Notes: generated from the sequence alone by a model not told the origin. DNA of 43,065 nucleotides from Lachnospiraceae bacterium (GCA_030524705.1 JAUNGD010000027.1:1-43065), one strand, 5' to 3'. Shown: positions 8,191 to 17,050, numbered from the stretch's first letter. Made by a program: numbers and translations.

Positions 8191-9075
8191 ATGGATTTTA
8201 TCAACAAAAATCTGCCGTATCTTCTGGCGGGTATATCCGTAGGCGGACAGTATGCGCTGATTGCGATTGGTTATACCATGGTATATGGTATTCTCCGGCT
8301 GATCAATTTCGCGCACGGGGACATTTTTACGGTGGCGGCCCTGGTGCTGGTTTATTCCTCCACGATTATGCCGCTGTATCTGTCCATTCCGCTGACGCTG
8401 ATTGCGACCGTCATTCTTGGTCTTCTGGTGGAGCGTGTGGCATACAAGCCTCTGCGTAATGCTCCGCGTATGTCCGTTATGATCTCGGCCATCGGCGTGT
8501 CCTACCTGCTGCAGAATCTGGCGCTTTACATAACCGGCGGACTGGCCCAGACGTATCCGTCCATTCCGTTTATCTCGAATTCAATTAAAATCGGACCGGC
8601 AACCACAAAGATGGTAACGGTGGTCACGCCGATTCTGACGATTATTCTTGTATTTGTCCTGATGCAGCTCATCAACCATACGAAGATCGGTATGGCGATG
8701 AGGGCCGTGGCAAATGATTTTGAGACGAGCCGTCTTATGGGCATCAAGGTCGACAATGTCATCAGCATGACGTTTGTGATCGGTTCCTTCCTGGCGGCGG
8801 TGGGTTCTCTGCTGTATTTTACAAACTATGCATCCGTGGTTCCGACCTCCGGCGCAATGCCCGGACTGAAGGCCTTCGTTGCCGCTGTATTCGGAGGCAT
8901 CGGTTCGATCCCGGGAGCCGTCATCGGTGCGTTTATCATTGGTATCTGTGAAAATATCATCAAGGGTCTTGGATGGACGACGTTTTCCGATGCGTTTACC
9001 TTTGCGCTCCTGATCGTCGTTCTGATCGTCAAGCCGACTGGTCTGTTTGGCGAGAAGGCTACAGATAAAGTATAA
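8191..9075 (+). CDS. livH: Branched-chain amino acid ABC transporter permease LivH
   Basis: A 294-residue BPD_transp_2 permease with about eight hydrophobic segments. It has the LivH hallmarks GGQYALIAIGYTMVYGIL and RLINFAHGDIF at the start and VFGGIGSIPGAVIGAFIIG near residues 230-250. GAAGGGAG lies shortly before the ATG. It pairs with LivM to form the membrane channel, powered by LivG/LivF. Confidence 0.95.
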   Translation: MDFINKNLPYLLAGISVGGQYALIAIGYTMVYGILRLINFAHGDIFTVAALVLVYSSTIMPLYLSIPLTLIATVILGLLVERVAYKPLRNAPRMSVMISAIGVSYLLQNLALYITGGLAQTYPSIPFISNSIKIGPATTKMVTVVTPILTIILVFVLMQLINHTKIGMAMRAVANDFETSRLMGIKVDNVISMTFVIGSFLAAVGSLLYFTNYASVVPTSGAMPGLKAFVAAVFGGIGSIPGAVIGAFIIGICENIIKGLGWTTFSDAFTFALLIVVLIVKPTGLFGEKATDKV

Positions 9076-9089
9076 GAGAGGTGGCTGTT

Positions 9090-10166
9090 ATGAGTAAGAA
9101 AAAAAATACGATTATCTCAGCGCTGCTTCTTCTGGCGCTGCTGGCAGTGATTATGGTTCTGGAGCGGACGCTGCCGCCGACGCACATTGCGCTGACGGTA
9201 CTGAAAAAGGGCTGCATCTATTCTCTGGTTGCGGTATCCATGAACCTGCTGAATGGTTTTACCGGGCTGTTCTCTCTGGGACAGGCGGGATTTATGCTGA
9301 TCGGTGCCTATACGTACGCCGTTTTGACGATTCCGGTGGCTGACCGGGCCTCCGTGTACCAGTATTTCCACGGCGGAGTGATTCAGTTCTCCGTACCGTT
9401 TTTTGTAGGGCTTCTGGCAGCCGGTGTGGTATCTGCCATCTTTGCATGGCTGATCGGCCTTCCGGTGCTCCGCCTGAAGAGCGATTATCTGGCGATTGCG
9501 ACGCTGGGCTTTGCTGAGATCATCCGGGCATTTTTCCAGTGGGACGTATTGGGCCCGATTACAAATGGTTCCAACATGCTGCGGAAATATCCGAGCTTTA
9601 CGTCGGTAAGCTTTCCGTTTATCGTGTGCGGCCTCTGTATCGCTGTGATGGTGCTGGTCATCAATTCCTCCTATGGAAGAGCCTTCAAGGCGATCCGGGA
9701 TGACGAGATCGCGGCGGAGGCCATGGGAATCAACCTTGCAAAGCATAAGCAGATGGCCTTCTGCATTTCTTCCTTTTTTGCGGGAGTCGGCGGCGGCCTT
9801 CTGGCGATGTACCAGTCCTCAATTCAGTCCATGACCTTCAAGTCCTCCATGACGTATGAGATCCTGCTGATTGTGGTAATCGGCGGCCTTGGCTCTGTGA
9901 CGGGAAGCTGTATTGCCTCCTTCCTGTTCATTGCATGCTCTGAGTGGTGGCTGCGTTTCCTGGATGTGGAAACGTATATTGGAGATTTTAAGGTGCCCTT
10001 CCTGCGGGCCGGTTTCCGTAAGGTCGTATTTTCTGTGATTATTATGGCCATCGTGCTGTTCGCCCGCAAGGGTATCATGGGCGACCGGGAATTCTCGGTG
10101 GAGGGCGTCTGCAGATTTTTCAAAAATCTCGGCAAAGGCAAAAAGAAAAAGGAGGCTAAAGAATGA
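9090..10166 (+). CDS. livM: Branched-chain amino acid ABC transporter permease LivM
   Basis: A 358-residue permease with multiple membrane segments and the LivM motifs GFTGLFSLGQAGFMLIGAY, AIATLGFAEIIR and YGRAFKAIRDDEIAAEAMG (the cytoplasmic coupling region contacting the ATPases). ATG at 9090 is preferred over GTG at 9081 because GAGAGGTGG overlaps the latter. The C-terminal tail is basic (GKGKKKKEAKE). The stop overlaps the livG start by four bases. Confidence 0.95.
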   Translation: MSKKKNTIISALLLLALLAVIMVLERTLPPTHIALTVLKKGCIYSLVAVSMNLLNGFTGLFSLGQAGFMLIGAYTYAVLTIPVADRASVYQYFHGGVIQFSVPFFVGLLAAGVVSAIFAWLIGLPVLRLKSDYLAIATLGFAEIIRAFFQWDVLGPITNGSNMLRKYPSFTSVSFPFIVCGLCIAVMVLVINSSYGRAFKAIRDDEIAAEAMGINLAKHKQMAFCISSFFAGVGGGLLAMYQSSIQSMTFKSSMTYEILLIVVIGGLGSVTGSCIASFLFIACSEWWLRFLDVETYIGDFKVPFLRAGFRKVVFSVIIMAIVLFARKGIMGDREFSVEGVCRFFKNLGKGKKKKEAKE

Positions 10167-11008
10167 GCAATAATATCCTCCGGGTAGAAGACATTACCAT
10201 GCAGTTTGGCGGCGTGGTAGCGGTAGACAATCTTTCTCTTGAGGTAAACGAGGGCGAGATCGTTGCGCTGATCGGTCCGAACGGAGCCGGAAAGACAACG
10301 GCCTTCAACTGCATTACCGGCGTGTACGAGCCTACGAACGGATCCGTATCCTTCTGCGGCAAGGAGCTGCTGGAAAGCTATCCTCATGGTAAAATGAAAA
10401 AAATGTACATCGGTGAGAATGCCGGAAGATACACGAAACGTATCGTACCGACGCCTGACCGGATCACCCAGGCGGGAATCGCCCGGACCTTCCAGAATAT
10501 CCGCCTTTTCTCATCCATGACGGTGTTTGAAAATGTTTTGATCGCAAAGCATATGCGGGCAAAGCAGAATCTTTTCACGGCAACCTTCCGGCTGAATCAC
10601 GCGGAGGAGGAGAAGATGCGCCGGGAGACCATGGAGCTTTTGGAGATGCAGAATCTGGCGCATTTAAAGGATGAGGTGGCAGGCTCCCTGCCCTACGGTA
10701 TCCAGCGCCGTCTGGAAATTGCAAGGGCCCTGGCGACACAGCCGAAGCTGCTTCTTTTGGATGAGCCGGCGGCCGGAATGAATCCGCAGGAGACCCAGGA
10801 GCTGACTGATTTTATCCGTCAGATCCGGGACGAATACAAGCTGACGATCTTCATGATTGAGCACCACATGGATCTCGTCATGCAGATTTCCGACCGGGTA
10901 TACGTGCTTGACTTCGGAAAGCTTTTGGCGGAAGGCACACCGGAAGAGGTGCAGAACAATCCTCGTGTCATCGAGGCTTATCTGGGGGTGAGTGAAGAAG
11001 ATGCTTAA
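10163..11008 (+). CDS. livG: Branched-chain amino acid ABC transporter ATP-binding protein LivG
   Basis: A 281-residue ABC ATPase with Walker A GPNGAGKTTAFN, Q-loop region ARTFQNIRLF, signature LPYGIQRRLEIARAL, Walker B LLLLDEPAAGMNP and H-loop IEHHMDLVM. The LPYG-type signature and the MNP after Walker B are typical of LivG. The ATGA overlap with livM and the eight-base overlap with livF show tight coupling. Confidence 0.96.
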   Translation: MSNNILRVEDITMQFGGVVAVDNLSLEVNEGEIVALIGPNGAGKTTAFNCITGVYEPTNGSVSFCGKELLESYPHGKMKKMYIGENAGRYTKRIVPTPDRITQAGIARTFQNIRLFSSMTVFENVLIAKHMRAKQNLFTATFRLNHAEEEKMRRETMELLEMQNLAHLKDEVAGSLPYGIQRRLEIARALATQPKLLLLDEPAAGMNPQETQELTDFIRQIRDEYKLTIFMIEHHMDLVMQISDRVYVLDFGKLLAEGTPEEVQNNPRVIEAYLGVSEEDA

Positions 11009-11699
11009 GGTAAATAATCTGAAGGTAAACTACGGCGGCATTGAGGCCGTAAAGGGAATCAGCTTTGAGGTGCCGGAGAAAAGCATCGTCACGCTGATCG
11101 GAGCAAACGGAGCCGGGAAGTCCACGACACTGCGCTCCATCGTGTCTCTCGTAAAGCCGGCCTCCGGTAAGGTGGAGTTCATGGGCGAGGATATTACCGG
11201 CAAGGATACGAACGATATTGTGGCAAAGGGAATCACCCTTGTCCCGGAGGGCAGAAAGATTTTCCCCGATCTGACGGTTCTGGAAAATCTGAAGATCGGC
11301 GCATATATGCGAAAGGACAGCCTGACCGAGGATCTGAACTGGGTCTATGACCTGTTCCCCCGACTGAAGGAGCGTCACTGGCAGGCCGGAGGTACGCTTT
11401 CCGGCGGCGAACAGCAGATGCTGGCGGTGGCCCGGGCGCTGATGAGCCGTCCGAAGCTGATTATGATGGACGAGCCTTCTCTGGGTCTGGCGCCTCTGAT
11501 CGTGCAGGGTATTTTTGATATTATCAAGGAGATCAACAAGCAGGGCGTAACGATTCTGCTGATAGAGCAGAACGCGAACATGGCGCTTCGCACCGCGGAT
11601 ATTGGTTACGTTATGGAGACCGGAAATATCACGATGAAGGGCAGCGGAGCGGAGCTGCTGGTGAACGAGCAGGTGCGGGCGGCGTACCTGGGGAAATAA
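11001..11699 (+). CDS. livF: Branched-chain amino acid ABC transporter ATP-binding protein LivF
   Basis: A 232-residue ABC ATPase: Walker A GANGAGKSTTLR, signature LSGGEQQMLAVARAL, Walker B LIMMDEPSLGLAP and H-loop LIEQNANMAL, all in the LivF form. ATG at 11001 overlaps the livG stop. An in-frame GTG at 10992 would add three residues and is less likely. It is the last gene of the liv operon. Confidence 0.96.
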   Translation: MLKVNNLKVNYGGIEAVKGISFEVPEKSIVTLIGANGAGKSTTLRSIVSLVKPASGKVEFMGEDITGKDTNDIVAKGITLVPEGRKIFPDLTVLENLKIGAYMRKDSLTEDLNWVYDLFPRLKERHWQAGGTLSGGEQQMLAVARALMSRPKLIMMDEPSLGLAPLIVQGIFDIIKEINKQGVTILLIEQNANMALRTADIGYVMETGNITMKGSGAELLVNEQVRAAYLGK

Positions 11700-11746
11700 A
11701 TCCGGTGGGATCATAAAATAAAAGAAAATGAAAGAAATGAAGAGGC

Positions 11747-11775
11747 TTCCCCTGCGGCGATGGCTGCGGGGGATT
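11747..11775 (+). terminator. Possible terminator after livF
   Basis: TCCCC (11748-11752) can pair with GGGGA near 11769-11773, enclosing a GC-rich loop. The downstream tract TTCTTGCG is a poor U-run, so this is a weak candidate for the end of the liv transcript. Confidence 0.35.
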
Positions 11776-11954
11776 CTTGCGTATAATAGGGATAATGATA
11801 TTTTTTAATATAAATAGTTGCATAATTAGATAAAAAGATATATTATAAGGAGAAGCAGAACAGGATTGCGTGAGATAAATGGCCGTGATAAAATGAGTCC
11901 AGGGAGAAGGCAAAAGAGATTTTGGAAAAGAGCGAAAAGGCGGTGCAGTAGCGG

Positions 11955-12584
11955 TTGGACAATTATGAGATTATGAGAAATCGGATGCGCGGGGAATTTG
12001 TGAAGTACGATCAGGAAAAGATGATCCGCAAATTTTCTCTGAATTCTGATGCAGAGTATATTTATATAACTTTTGTCTCGGAGCACTATAGAATCAATCG
12101 AAAAAACGGAATAGTAGAACGGTCTGATGATGATTTCAGGTCTGTGACGGAAGCGGGCTACAATGAGTCCATGACGATTTATGATGTGCTGTGCTGTTCA
12201 AAGGAGAACTGCCGTCTGTCCGGCAGATTCTGCCCTGTTCATATGGCAAAGGGAGCCGCGAAAACGTTTCAGGCAGGCGGAAGGATGTTCCAGAAGAGTG
12301 CCGACAGCTTTCAGGGCCGTATCAAACAGCTGGAATATGCCTGCAGTATTTTGGGTGAGCGCGCAGAAATGAAAGGCGATGCGGCATCCGTTATATATGC
12401 GTTTCCGTTTTTGCCTGTGGTTTTTCAGTTCTGGGATGGAGACGACGAATTTCCGCCGAATCTGAAATTTATGTTTGATGAAAATATTCTGGATTATATG
12501 CATTTTGAGACGGTATTCTTTATGATGTCGCATATTTTGAAGCGGATGGAAACGATCGTGAATGGGGAAGCTTTTGCTTCTTAA
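11955..12584 (+). CDS. DUF3786-like protein of unknown function
   Basis: A 209-residue soluble protein. It has the layout of DUF3786-type proteins from anaerobes: an N-terminal helical part, SMTIYDVLCCSKENCRLSG in the middle, and FPFLPVVFQFWDGDDEFPPN followed by FMFDENILDYMHFETVFFMM. The CCxxxxC cysteines could bind metal. The start is uncertain: TTG 11955 has AGGCGGTG upstream, and ATG 11973 is the alternative. No operon partner indicates a role; a long hairpin separates it from sigK. Confidence 0.7.
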   Translation: MDNYEIMRNRMRGEFVKYDQEKMIRKFSLNSDAEYIYITFVSEHYRINRKNGIVERSDDDFRSVTEAGYNESMTIYDVLCCSKENCRLSGRFCPVHMAKGAAKTFQAGGRMFQKSADSFQGRIKQLEYACSILGERAEMKGDAASVIYAFPFLPVVFQFWDGDDEFPPNLKFMFDENILDYMHFETVFFMMSHILKRMETIVNGEAFAS

Positions 12585-12610
12585 TTTGAATAAAAATGTA
12601 AAAACTTGGA

Positions 12611-12671
12611 AAGGCACTTTTAAGCGGCCCGGGGCATAAGATAACATAAAACCGCTTAGAGGTGCTTTTTT
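12611..12671 (+). promoter_or_regulatory. Long hairpin with U-run that covers the sigK ribosome binding site
   Basis: GGCACTTTTAAGCGG (12613-12627) pairs with CCGCTTAGAGGTGCT (12652-12666), with a few G-U pairs, and a run of six T follows. The 3' arm contains GAGGTG (12659-12664), the only candidate ribosome binding site for sigK, and the T-run reaches the TTG start at 12670. It could be the terminator of the upstream gene, a translational lock on sigK, or both. Confidence 0.6.
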
Positions 12672-13308
12672 GAAAACATTTAAGAAGCCGCTTTCTCCTG
12701 AAGAAGAAAGGTATTATCTGGCCAGATATAAAGAAGGGGATACGGCAGCCAGGAATATGCTGATCGAGCACAATCTAAGGCTGGTGGCGCATATCGCAAA
12801 AAAATATCAGGCACCGGAGCATGATACGGACGATCTGATCTCGATAGGTATTATCGGACTGATTAAGGCTGTTATGACCTTTGACAGCGAGAAAAATAAC
12901 AGGCTTGCCACGTATGCGGCGCGCTGCATTGAAAATGAGCTGTTGATGATGCTGCGCTCCCGCAAAAAGCTGAACCGGGAGGTCTCCATGTATGAAAAAA
13001 TCGGCGTCGACCAGGAGGGGCGGGAGCTGCGGCTGATGGACGTACTGGAGAGCGAGCCGGTGGATGTGCTGGAAAATCTGGAGACGCAGAAAAATGTCGT
13101 CCATCTGCGCTCCTGCATGAAAGAGGTATTGAGTGAACGGGAGTTTATGATTATTTGTGAGCGGTATGGCCTTTGCGGAAGGAAAGAGAAGACGCAGCGG
13201 GAGATCGCAGCCAGCCTTGGCATCAGCCGCTCTTACGTATCCCGGCTGGAGAAGCGGGCGCTGGAGAAGCTTCGGGCCGAATTTGAAAGCAGTCTTGCCC
13301 TGCAATAG
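12670..13308 (+). CDS. sigK: RNA polymerase sporulation sigma factor SigK
   Basis: A 212-residue sigma-70 family protein with SigK hallmarks: PLSPEEERYYLARYKEGD, then RLVAHIAKKYQ, DDLISIGIIGLIKAVMTFD and RLATYAARCIENELLM (region 2), and TQREIAASLGISRSYVSRLE (region 4.2 HTH). SigK is the late mother-cell sigma factor for coat and germination genes. The gene is uninterrupted, with no skin-type element. The short N-terminus before PLSPEEE leaves little room for a long pro-sequence. Start is TTG at 12670, behind GAGGTG buried in a hairpin. Confidence 0.9.
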   Translation: MKTFKKPLSPEEERYYLARYKEGDTAARNMLIEHNLRLVAHIAKKYQAPEHDTDDLISIGIIGLIKAVMTFDSEKNNRLATYAARCIENELLMMLRSRKKLNREVSMYEKIGVDQEGRELRLMDVLESEPVDVLENLETQKNVVHLRSCMKEVLSEREFMIICERYGLCGRKEKTQREIAASLGISRSYVSRLEKRALEKLRAEFESSLALQ

Positions 13309-13320
13309 ACGGGCGGAACA

Positions 13321-13349
13321 TTGACATCCACAATCTGGATTGTTATACT
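13321..13349 (+). promoter_or_regulatory. Sigma-A type promoter for the PPTase/methyltransferase pair
   Basis: TTGACA (13321-13326), a 17-bp spacer and TATACT (13344-13349) give a near-consensus promoter, with a predicted start about 45 bases before the gene at 13400. Confidence 0.8.
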
Positions 13350-13399
13350 GAACAGGTAAAACGTTTCGAAGTATGAATGCGGTACTTAGAGGATGAAAT

Positions 13400-14086
13400 A
13401 TGATTTACATCTGTGAATATGACAATCTGGCAGAGGACAGGATTTTGCAGGAGCGTCTGACAACGCTCCTGTTGCAGTATAAGGACACTGATTTGACCGG
13501 AATACGGTGGCAGAAGCTGCGGCAGCGGCTCCTGGCCCGGCTGCTGCTTGATTTTGCTCTCAGAAGCGAGTACGGTCTTACGCTGCCGGAGCTTGATCTG
13601 CGCCGAGGCGAAAAGGGCAAGCCCTACAGCGGCGCACATCCTGAGATCCATTTTAATATCAGTCATTGCAGTACGGCCTGCGCCTGCATAACCGGGAATG
13701 AACAGGCGGGAATTGATGTTGAAAGGAAGTTTCCTTACCGGGAAAATCTGGCCCGGCGTATATGTCATCCGAAGGAATGGGAGGTGCTGCAGGCGCTGGA
13801 GCCGGACAGACGAGATGAGCAGCTGCATTTCTTGTGGTCGTTAAAGGAAAGCTTTGTCAAATGGAACGGGGAAGGGATCACCTACGGGATGGACCGCATC
13901 AATCTGGCCAAATATCTGCCGGTTCGGCTCCTTCCGGGACAAAGCCGCAGAATGGGCGGCTTTTTGCTGTATCATACGGATTCGTTTACGCTTGCGGCAC
14001 ATGCGGAAAAGCTGCCGGAAGAAATACATTACAAAAAAGAAAAGGATTTGCTGCAGGTGTGCGGAGTGCAGAGCAGGAAAGGATGA
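13400..14086 (+). CDS. 4'-phosphopantetheinyl transferase, Sfp type
   Basis: A 228-residue protein of the Sfp/AcpT superfamily. Key segments are RGEKGKPY, FNISHCSTACAC, GIDVERK (Mg-binding aspartate) and WSLKESFVKW (the W-xx-KES-xxK motif). Such enzymes load the phosphopantetheine arm of CoA onto carrier proteins of peptide, polyketide or fatty acid synthases. No synthase is nearby, so the target carrier is unknown. The gene has its own promoter and is followed four bases later by the methyltransferase. Confidence 0.9.
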   Translation: MIYICEYDNLAEDRILQERLTTLLLQYKDTDLTGIRWQKLRQRLLARLLLDFALRSEYGLTLPELDLRRGEKGKPYSGAHPEIHFNISHCSTACACITGNEQAGIDVERKFPYRENLARRICHPKEWEVLQALEPDRRDEQLHFLWSLKESFVKWNGEGITYGMDRINLAKYLPVRLLPGQSRRMGGFLLYHTDSFTLAAHAEKLPEEIHYKKEKDLLQVCGVQSRKG

Positions 14087-14090
14087 GAAC

Positions 14091-14969
14091 ATGACAAAAC
14101 AGGAATTTCAGAACATGACACAGCAGGGAATTGTTTTACTGGATGGAGCGACCGGATCGAATCTTCGAAAGGCAGGGATGCCGGTGGGAGTATGCTCGGA
14201 GCTTTGGGCGCTGGAGCATCCCGGGGTGGTGAAGGAGCTGCAGAGCGCTTATGCGGAGGCCGGAAGCAGGATCATCTATGCGCCTACCTTTTCCGCAAAC
14301 CGTATCAGCCTTTCCCTGCATGGCCTTCAGGACCGTTTGACGGAGCTGAATACGAAGCTGCTGGCCATTACAAAAGAGGCGGTAGGTGGCCGGGCATATG
14401 TGGCCGGCGATGTGACGACGACGGGAAAAATGCTGGAGCCCCGGGGCGAGATCACGTATCAGGAGCTGTACGAGGTATACAAGGAGCAGATTCATGTGCT
14501 GGCCGAGAGCGGCGCGGACTTAATCGCCGCGGAAACGATGCTGGACGTGGAGGAAACGCTGGTGGTCCTGGATGCGGCGCAGGCAGTTTGTGACCTTCCG
14601 GTGATGTGTTCCCTGACGCTGGAGGCAGACGGAAGCGCATTGTACGGCGGAAATGCGGTGGAAATGGTAGAGACGCTGCAGGAAATGGGAGCAGCGGCGG
14701 TGGGATTGAACTGCTCTGTGGGCCCGGACCAGCTGGAGGCGGTGGTTTCCTCCATGAAGCGCGTGGCGAAGGTGCCGATTCTTGCCAAGCCAAATGCCGG
14801 TATGCCGGAGATCGACGAAAACGGCGCAGCGCATTACAGTATGTCGGCAGAGCATTTTGCGGCTTCCATGAAGCGTCTCGTGGAGTGCGGCGCACAGATC
14901 GTAGGCGGATGCTGCGGAACGGACCCGGAATATATCAGATTGATGGCAAAGGAGCTCGGATTGGCCTGA
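14091..14969 (+). CDS. Homocysteine S-methyltransferase family protein
   Basis: A 292-residue single-domain protein equal to the N-terminal homocysteine-binding domain of MetH/BHMT. It has LLDGATGSNLRKAGMP at the start, VGLNCSVGPDQ carrying the first zinc cysteine (near residue 205) and VGGCCGTDPEYI with the CC pair near 275. It lacks folate and cobalamin domains, so it either uses another methyl donor or works with separate partner proteins. The start at 14091 is four bases after the PPTase stop. The 3' end runs into a 63-bp tandem repeat. Confidence 0.9.
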   Translation: MTKQEFQNMTQQGIVLLDGATGSNLRKAGMPVGVCSELWALEHPGVVKELQSAYAEAGSRIIYAPTFSANRISLSLHGLQDRLTELNTKLLAITKEAVGGRAYVAGDVTTTGKMLEPRGEITYQELYEVYKEQIHVLAESGADLIAAETMLDVEETLVVLDAAQAVCDLPVMCSLTLEADGSALYGGNAVEMVETLQEMGAAAVGLNCSVGPDQLEAVVSSMKRVAKVPILAKPNAGMPEIDENGAAHYSMSAEHFAASMKRLVECGAQIVGGCCGTDPEYIRLMAKELGLA

Positions 14970-15105
14970 GATGGATGGAGATGACATTCGGGCGGATCTG
15001 AGATGACGGCAAAGGAATCTGGACTGGCCTGAGATGGGTGGAAATGATAATCGGACGGATCTGAGATGATGGAAAAGTAGTCTGGATGGACCTGAGGAGG
15101 CGATG
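14934..15105 (+). repeat. 63-bp imperfect tandem repeat, about 2.7 copies
   Basis: The same block recurs at 63-bp steps: CCTGAG at 14965, 15028 and 15091, and the preceding GGCAAAGG-type segment at 14945, 15008 and (as GGAAAAG) 15071. The first copy is the 3' end of the methyltransferase gene, and later copies lie past its stop. The unit equals 21 codons, so duplication kept frame, but the TGA in each copy ends translation. Confidence 0.8.
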
Positions 15106-15107
15106 GA

Positions 15108-16091
15108 TTGAACAAGAAAAATTGGGACAAGGCAAAAATTTTAAAGCGGGCGAAATACATAGGCGCGGCGGTGCTGCTGTTGCTGCTGGTATTTCTTCTG
15201 GGAAATGGCATGTGGTATCAGATCGAGGAGCAGGAAGAGGCTGTGGTCGTAACGCTGGGAGCGGCGAAGGCCGTTTCGGATAAGGGACTTCATTTTAAAA
15301 TTCCCCTGATTCAGCAGGTGAAGAAGGTCAATACGACGATCCAGGGCTTCCCCATCGGTTACGATATCAATACGAACGAGACGGTGGACGATGAGGCGGT
15401 CATGATCACATCGGACTACAATTTTATTGACGTTGATTTCTTTGTGGAATACAGAATTTCCGATCCGGTAAAATACCTGTATGCATCGGGGGCACCGGAG
15501 GATATTCTGCGGAACATTGCTCAGAGCAGCATCCGTACCGTGATCGGAAGCTACGATGTGGACAGCGTGCTGACCACCGGGAAAACGGAGATTCAGGCGG
15601 CCATCCGGGATATGATTCTTAAAAAACTGGAGGAACAGGACATCGGTCTTACTCTGGTAAATATCTCGATTCAGGATTCTGAGCCGCCGACTCAGGAGAT
15701 CATGAAGGCATTTAAAGCAGTAGAAACTGCAAAGCAGGGAAAAGAGACTGCTTTGAATAATGCAAATAAATATCAGAATGAAAAGCTTCCGGCGGCGAAG
15801 GCCCAGGCGGATGAGATCGTCAAGGACGCGGAGGCACAGAAGCAGATGCGGATTAATGAGGCAGAAGCGCAGGTGGCCAGATTTAAGGCGATGTATGAAG
15901 AATATGAGAAGAATCCCGTGGTCACTAAGCAGAGAATGTTTTTTGAGGCGATGGAGGATGTGCTGCCGGGCCTGAAGGTGATCATTGATGACGGCGGCGG
16001 AGTGCAGAAGGTACTGCCCCTGGATTCTTTTATTGCTGACCAGAACAGTGGGACACAGGATGAGCAGTCATCATCCCAGGACAAAGAGTAG
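15108..16091 (+). CDS. hflK: HflK-like SPFH/Band 7 protein
   Basis: A 327-residue membrane protein: one N-terminal membrane segment (about residues 17-35, AAVLLLLLVFLLGNGMW), then an SPFH/prohibitin domain (EEQEEAVVVTLGAAK, DVDFFVEYRISDPVKYLY, IRTVIGSYDVDSVLTTGK) and a long alanine/glutamate-rich coiled coil ending near MYEEYEKNP. HflK with HflC forms a cage around the FtsH protease and modulates turnover of membrane proteins. Start is TTG at 15108 with AGGAGG upstream. hflC follows after 14 bases. Confidence 0.9.
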   Translation: MNKKNWDKAKILKRAKYIGAAVLLLLLVFLLGNGMWYQIEEQEEAVVVTLGAAKAVSDKGLHFKIPLIQQVKKVNTTIQGFPIGYDINTNETVDDEAVMITSDYNFIDVDFFVEYRISDPVKYLYASGAPEDILRNIAQSSIRTVIGSYDVDSVLTTGKTEIQAAIRDMILKKLEEQDIGLTLVNISIQDSEPPTQEIMKAFKAVETAKQGKETALNNANKYQNEKLPAAKAQADEIVKDAEAQKQMRINEAEAQVARFKAMYEEYEKNPVVTKQRMFFEAMEDVLPGLKVIIDDGGGVQKVLPLDSFIADQNSGTQDEQSSSQDKE

Positions 16092-16105
16092 AGGAGGGGA
16101 GCAGG

Positions 16106-16978
16106 ATGAAGAAAAAGATAGCGGCAGTTGTAATAGCAATCGTGTTGCTGGGGCTCCTCGGCTCGTCTGTAGTGGTGACGGCAGAAAACGAATACAGCAT
16201 GGTGCGTCAGTTCGGACGGATCAGCAAGGTGATTGACCATCCGGGGCTGTCTTTAAAAATTCCGTTTATACAGACAACGGATACCTTTCCGAAGCAGACT
16301 TTGCTGTATGATCTGACGCCCTCCGAGGTCATTACCCGGGACAAAAAGACAATGATTACGGACAGCTACGTTTTGTGGCGTATTTCGGATCCGATGAAAT
16401 TTGCACAGACATTGAACGGTTCTGTCATAAACGCCGAGGGAAGGATCAATACGGCAGTGTATAATGCGCTGAAAAACGCCATCAGCAGTATGACCCAGGA
16501 TGCGGTCATTACCAGCCGGGACGGCGAGCTGTCGGCGCTGGTGCTGGAACGGATAGATGCCGGTATGGACCAGTATGGCATTGAACTGCTGATGTTTGAG
16601 ACGAAGCAGCTGGATCTCCCGGAGGACAATAAGGCGGCGGTCTATGAGCGTATGATCTCGGAGCGGGATAATATTGCGGCAACGTACACGGCGGAGGGAA
16701 ATTCTGAGGCTCAGGTGATACGGAATACGACGGACAAGGAGGTAGCCATCAGTATTTCCGAGGCCAAAAAGCAGGCAGAGATTTTGGTTGCGGAGGGAGA
16801 AGCGGAATATATGAGGATTCTTTCTGAAGCCTACGACACAGAAGAGAAAACAGAATTTTATTCCTTTGTCCGCAGCCTGGACGCTCTGCGTGCGTCTATG
16901 AGCGGAGAGGAGAAAACTGTGATCTTGTCGTCGGATTCTCCGATTGCACAGATATTTGAGGGATACGGAAACGATTAA
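16106..16978 (+). CDS. hflC: HflC-like SPFH/Band 7 protein
   Basis: A 290-residue SPFH protein with an N-terminal membrane segment (IAAVVIAIVLLGLLGSSVV). The Band 7 domain (YSMVRQFGRISKVIDHPGLS, TDSYVLWRISDPMKFAQTLN) and the EGEAEYMRILSEAYDTEE stretch are typical of HflC. GAGGGGAGCAGG precedes the ATG. It is the partner of the preceding HflK, with the FtsH protease as the expected target of the pair. FtsH itself is not in the window. Confidence 0.9.
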   Translation: MKKKIAAVVIAIVLLGLLGSSVVVTAENEYSMVRQFGRISKVIDHPGLSLKIPFIQTTDTFPKQTLLYDLTPSEVITRDKKTMITDSYVLWRISDPMKFAQTLNGSVINAEGRINTAVYNALKNAISSMTQDAVITSRDGELSALVLERIDAGMDQYGIELLMFETKQLDLPEDNKAAVYERMISERDNIAATYTAEGNSEAQVIRNTTDKEVAISISEAKKQAEILVAEGEAEYMRILSEAYDTEEKTEFYSFVRSLDALRASMSGEEKTVILSSDSPIAQIFEGYGND

Positions 16979-16987
16979 TAAAAATTC

Positions 16988-17028
16988 GAATGCTGCAGGG
17001 AATGTGAAAACATGCTTCTGCAGCATTC
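16988..17028 (+). other. Intercistronic hairpin after hflC
   Basis: GAATGCTGCAG (16988-16998) and CTGCAGCATTC (17018-17028) form a perfect 11-bp stem. There is no U-run, so it is more likely an mRNA-stabilising or processing hairpin than a terminator. Confidence 0.6.
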
Positions 17029-17050
17029 CGTATACAAGGGAGGAAGAGCT

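Noticed and set aside
8103-8459. 118-codon frame between livJ and livH
   Set aside because: It runs through the 17-bp hairpin and overlaps livH in another frame; livH has clear family motifs and its own ribosome binding site.
14834-15211. Minus-strand ORF with repeated peptides (HPSQA/ISDP)
   Set aside because: The repeats only mirror the 63-bp DNA tandem repeat; there is no start context and it overlaps two real genes.
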